This document shows, piece after piece, positions 63,501 to 64,000 of a stretch of DNA of 64,000 nucleotides. The stretch lies in NCBI GenBank assembly GCA_964019165.1, contig OZ025267.1, positions 13,176,569-13,240,568 on the forward strand, in the 5' to 3' direction. A program made the translations under genes and the position numbers. How positions within the stretch are numbered: position 1 is the stretch's first letter; each line of letters starts with the position of its first letter. The notes beneath the pieces are model-generated. The model did no database searches, was not told the DNA's origin, and saw nothing but the letters and a program-made list of their open reading frames with translations. The DNA comes from Mastigias papua (Eukaryota; Cnidaria; Scyphozoa; Rhizostomeae; Mastigiidae).

Positions 63501-63563
63501 GTAAAAGAGGGCCTAGAGATGAAGACGATAATGCTGCAAGAGAAGGATGATGTGCAGCACATA
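41230..63563 (+). CDS. JADE: JADE-family PHD-finger protein, 11 exons, 3' end beyond the window
   Basis: Eleven exons joined by frame-compatible introns encode the conserved core of a JADE protein (JADE1/2/3 in vertebrates; which one cannot be said). JADE proteins are nuclear scaffolds of HBO1/KAT7 acetyltransferase complexes with ING4/5 and MEAF6, steering histone H4 acetylation through PHD fingers. In order: N-terminal block ([24 protein letters not shown]), [39 protein letters not shown] and [11 protein letters not shown]1 in C4HC3 form (CDVC; CDAC; HQAC; LCRPC); zinc knuckle ([15 protein letters not shown]); extended PHD (CTLC, CIQC, HVTC, GLEMKTI). Introns range from 295 bp to 5.0 kb and hold most of the local transposons. 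The last exon seen ends at a good donor, so the remaining extended PHD and C-terminus lie to the right. At least one 5' exon is missing from this span. Confidence 0.92.
43200..43410 (-). mobile_element. MITE related to 3312-3593, diverged copy
   Basis: The minus strand repeats the landmarks of the 3.3-kb copy in order: CTTGGGACATTCTGCACTTT, the C-rich block, GATAATGGGAAAATTTTACG, GCCAACTTCAAGTGTCC and CCAACATTCTTCTAGGAGG. The termini are decayed. It lies in the first long JADE intron. Confidence 0.7.
43788..46206. mobile_element. 2.4-kb non-autonomous element with about 70-bp TIRs
   Basis: Left TAGACCACTTTCACATTC and right (reverse complement) TAGACCCTTTTCACATTCC lead into a second well matched block, GAGGCTAACGATGATGTCCT, on both sides. 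The inner 2.3 kb has no transposase; one 82-codon frame (45066-45314) is without motif. The element lies within a JADE intron and ends 88 bp before exon b. Confidence 0.75.
44870..44940. repeat. short tandem repeat GGAAAAAGTCA
   Basis: About five 11-bp units at 44888-44934, preceded by diverged copies. Part of the 2.4-kb element. Confidence 0.85.
46297..46413 (+). CDS. JADE: JADE exon b, conserved N-terminal block
   Basis: 117 nt, phase 0 to 0, acceptor ATTTTAG, donor GTGAGA. Reads [11 protein letters not shown], then [17 protein letters not shown], nearly identical in layout to vertebrate JADE. The acceptor lies only 88 bp downstream of the right TIR of a 2.4-kb transposon. Confidence 0.95.
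47440..47565. repeat. fragment of a CATTCA-AAAGTAC type MITE
   Basis: GTGCGTACTTTTATGGCAGG at the left and GTACTTAATGGATGGCCCCTT at the right, with a C-rich core, resemble the ends of the element at 55341-55728. It lies in a JADE intron just before the microexon. Confidence 0.45.
47645..47685 (+). CDS. JADE: JADE exon c, 41-nt microexon
   Basis: 41 nt between ATTTTAG and GTTAGA (a weak donor). Reads [13 protein letters not shown] plus two bases; these join the first A of the next exon to make Arg (AGA), giving SFRPKVK, which matches FIRPKKY in human JADE1. Both phase and homology require this exon. Confidence 0.9.
48500..48636 (+). CDS. JADE: JADE exon d
   Basis: 137 nt, acceptor TTTACAG, donor GTATGT. 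Reads [13 protein letters not shown], then [15 protein letters not shown]; the YDL-D-MD--WL core is a JADE signature. Leaves one base (A). The stretch RSSSKRGT replaces the acidic linker seen in vertebrates. Confidence 0.93.
48932..48984 (+). CDS. JADE: JADE exon e
   Basis: 53 nt, acceptor TTCTGTAG, donor GTTGGT. Completes Asn from the previous exon, then [17 protein letters not shown], corresponding to LDEYTMERVLEEFEQR in human JADE1. Ends phase 0. Confidence 0.92.
49335..49424 (+). CDS. JADE: JADE exon f, start of PHD1
   Basis: 90 nt, phase 0 to 0, acceptor TTCTGTAG, donor GTAAGT. Reads [20 protein letters not shown] and then the first zinc pair CDVC. Confidence 0.95.
49425..52234. other. 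JADE intron, mostly unrecognised
   Basis: A 134-codon frame at 50085-50489 has no motif and overlaps an inverted repeat (50300-50615). Nothing else supportable. Confidence 0.5.
50300..50615. repeat. inverted repeat with CGACCTCCCATTGGTCAA arms
   Basis: The left arm near 50304-50336 and right arm near 50580-50615 share CGACCTCCCATTGGTCAA, and weaker complementarity extends inward (ATTACAT-TGAATA). A small foldback element in a JADE intron. Confidence 0.65.
52235..52620 (+). mobile_element. LINE C-terminal fragment
   Basis: Frame with [36 protein letters not shown] and [17 protein letters not shown], the LINE tail signature, then an AAATGAAATGAAAAAATG end. Severely 5'-truncated and on the same strand as the JADE gene. 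Confidence 0.8.
52976..53038 (+). CDS. JADE: JADE exon g, middle of PHD1
   Basis: 63 nt, phase 0 to 0, acceptor TTTTTTCAG, donor GTAAGA. Reads [20 protein letters not shown] followed by Q: second zinc pair CDAC and the zinc-binding His. The matching Cys (HxxC) lies across a 4-kb intron in the next exon. Confidence 0.95.
53200..54290 (+). mobile_element. L2/CR1-like LINE tail in JADE intron
   Basis: A long frame (53213-54010) has [51 protein letters not shown] and [18 protein letters not shown]; then stops. The 3' end has GGCCTCTTGAAAATCAGCTT, TGCTGAAGAG and CTACCCTCCT followed by GAATTGAAATGATGAAATG, the same hairpin type as at 19880-19950. It is a sister subfamily of family A, younger than most. 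Confidence 0.85.
54406..54533. repeat. (CACG)n/(CA)n microsatellite
   Basis: About six CACG units followed by about 35 CA units and a mixed tail. Confidence 0.95.
54611..54682 (+). mobile_element. tRNA-derived SINE head
   Basis: A tRNA-like fold is visible: D stem GTCT/AGAC, anticodon stem CGCTT/AAGCG with loop GCCCGGA, T arm CCTGG-TTCGATC-CCAGG. Pol III boxes: A-like TCTAGTGGTTAAGACG and B box GGTTCGATCCC. The acceptor arms do not pair and the base before the anticodon is C, not U, so it is not a functional tRNA. Confidence 0.7.
54683..55300. mobile_element. pogo/Tigger-like DNA transposon remnant
   Basis: AAGCGGACACCTCGTTAAGA appears at 54688 and in diverged form at 54768; this is a common pogo-family terminal phrase. 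An open frame at 54984-55292 ends in the style of a Tigger transposase C-terminus (an acidic [13 protein letters not shown] stretch, then [18 protein letters not shown], then a KTTF end). The DDE core is absent. Confidence 0.55.
55341..55728. mobile_element. MITE, 388 bp, CATTC-AAAGTACGTACG ends
   Basis: Left AGGGGCCATTCAAAAAGTAC and right (reverse complement) AGGAGCAATTCGAAAAGTAC, continuing GTACG, differ at four positions. C-rich blocks with GTACGTTTTCGTACG occur inside. The target duplication is uncertain (TA or TTA). Relatives at 40638-40973 and about 47440-47565. Confidence 0.8.
55809..55872. repeat. (GT)n/(GTGC)n microsatellite
   Basis: Interrupted GT array, preceded by another copy of the TAAAGCGGACACTTC pogo phrase at 55793. 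Confidence 0.9.
55890..56270 (+). mobile_element. LINE reverse transcriptase fragment
   Basis: Reads [20 protein letters not shown], then [20 protein letters not shown] (the YADD box has become YTDN) and [14 protein letters not shown]. Truncated at both sides; in a JADE intron. Confidence 0.8.
56999..57120 (+). CDS. JADE: JADE exon h, end of PHD1 and start of zinc knuckle
   Basis: 122 nt, acceptor GTTCTTAG, donor GTAAGC. Reads [18 protein letters not shown], closing PHD1, then [14 protein letters not shown] and two bases. The sequence is close to vertebrate JADE (ACYGI-VP-G-WLCR-C). Confidence 0.95.
57635..59130 (+). mobile_element. LINE (jockey/CR1-type) with end of endonuclease and RT
   Basis: Begins at the endonuclease end ([29 protein letters not shown]), continues through the linker ([16 protein letters not shown], [10 protein letters not shown]) and RT ([61 protein letters not shown]), and is cut off after the FADD box. 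Several stops and frame changes. In the intron between JADE exons h and i. Confidence 0.8.
59131..61510. other. JADE intron remainder, no feature recognised
   Basis: Contains a G-tract near 59344 and AT-rich DNA. A 97-codon minus frame at 60834-61127 has no motif I can name. Confidence 0.45.
61511..61613 (+). CDS. JADE: JADE exon i, zinc knuckle
   Basis: 103 nt, acceptor TTTATCAG, donor GTGAGT. First base completes Lys; then [20 protein letters not shown] and [12 protein letters not shown]. The HVxCAxWxPEV motif is shared by the PZP family; WW replaces the usual LW. Confidence 0.95.
61640..61935. repeat. inverted-repeat element with CTGTAGAAATTTT ends
   Basis: CTGTAGAAATTTT at about 61661 and its complement AAAAATTTCTACAG at about 61900 flank a region rich in AAATTTC-type motifs. 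Lies 27 bp after the donor of JADE exon i. Confidence 0.55.
62234..62299 (+). CDS. JADE: JADE exon j, extended PHD
   Basis: 66 nt, phase 0 to 0, acceptor TAATGCAG, donor GTAAGT. Reads [20 protein letters not shown], the first two zinc pairs of the extended PHD. Confidence 0.95.
62300..63461. other. JADE intron, nothing recognised
   Basis: AT-rich; no TIR pair or open frame noted. Confidence 0.5.
63462..63563 (+). CDS. JADE: JADE exon k, extended PHD
   Basis: 102 nt, phase 0 to 0, acceptor TACTTTTAG, donor GTAAGT. Reads [20 protein letters not shown], then [14 protein letters not shown]. The next expected segment (SYCPKH) would be in an exon to the right of the window. Confidence 0.95.
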
Positions 63564-64000
63564 GTAAGTTGAATTACTGTCAATTGCATCTTCTCATTTT
63601 TGTTCCATTGTTAAAATCCATAGTTAACTGACTTGTTCTATTCCATATTTTTGGCACACTGTCTGTCGTAGCTATTGACCGAGTTTTTTGCTTATCAAGA
63701 TTGTCCCATTGTAGCTGAATTTAATTAAGGAGGGGGTGGAATAGCAGAATCATTTTTTAGTGCATGCACTCGGTTATGGCTACTGTATACCATCTATTGG
63801 TTTTCTCCATGTCTGCAAATTGATCTAACTGTCCCTTCCACAAACTTCTAACAATTATCTAATGCAAAGCTCTTTATACAATTGAATGAGAGCCGTCTCC
63901 ACTTAGTATATAAATATAGATAACAGACAAAATTCAATAATATACATTTCTTATATGCAGACGTTTCGATTTAATATCTTCATAGTACTTACTTCGCAAT
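63564..64000. other. start of the next JADE intron
   Basis: Follows the donor of exon k. No further exon is visible before the window ends. Confidence 0.6.

Overview
The window is eukaryotic and looks like an AT-rich genome of a non-vertebrate animal. The grounds are a chromatin gene split into at least eleven exons with consistent splice phases, a second conserved animal gene (TLS1/C9orf78 type), and a repeat load of L2/CR1-like and RTE-like LINEs, Penelope-like elements (PLEs) with GIY-YIG nucleases, a Kolobok-type DNA transposon, a pogo-like remnant and many short TIR elements. A cnidarian or another marine invertebrate would fit, but I cannot assign a phylum from this sequence alone.

Layout. 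1-0.7 kb: an unidentified terminal coding exon on + and a possible RAD1-like first exon on -. 0.7-6 kb: LINE fragments, one carrying a nested mariner-like MITE. 6.05-6.99 kb: an intact intronless TLS1/C9orf78-type gene on -. 7.15-9.98 kb: a nearly pristine Kolobok-type transposon (TTAA flanks, TIRs, 616-aa transposase) inserted 164 bp upstream of that gene's start codon. 10-15 kb: unique sequence with one MITE. 15.1-20.2 kb: a block of (TACA)n and (TA)n arrays, two head-to-head PLE fragments, an L2-like LINE tail and a third PLE scrap. 21.6-22.6 kb: a 932-bp element with TAA target duplications. 22.7-23.1 kb: a promoter-like stretch with a candidate first coding exon. 25-38.6 kb: LINE and PLE fossils in what may be the first introns of the JADE gene.

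41.2-63.6 kb holds the main host gene: eleven + strand exons of a JADE-family protein (PHD finger scaffold of HBO1/KAT7 acetyltransferase complexes). They cover the conserved N-terminal block, PHD1, the zinc knuckle and most of the extended PHD, and the gene runs off the right edge. Every exon junction keeps frame, including a 41-nt microexon. Its introns hold LINE tails, a 2.4-kb TIR element, a tRNA-derived SINE, pogo debris and MITEs.

The least ordinary signals are RNA-level ones. Downstream of the stop codon of one PLE copy lies a sequence that folds as a type I hammerhead ribozyme with all core bases, and a second PLE copy carries a divergent hammerhead-like motif in the same relative place. 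No CRISPR array, rRNA or functional tRNA gene was seen. All homology calls come from motif recognition by eye; no search was run.
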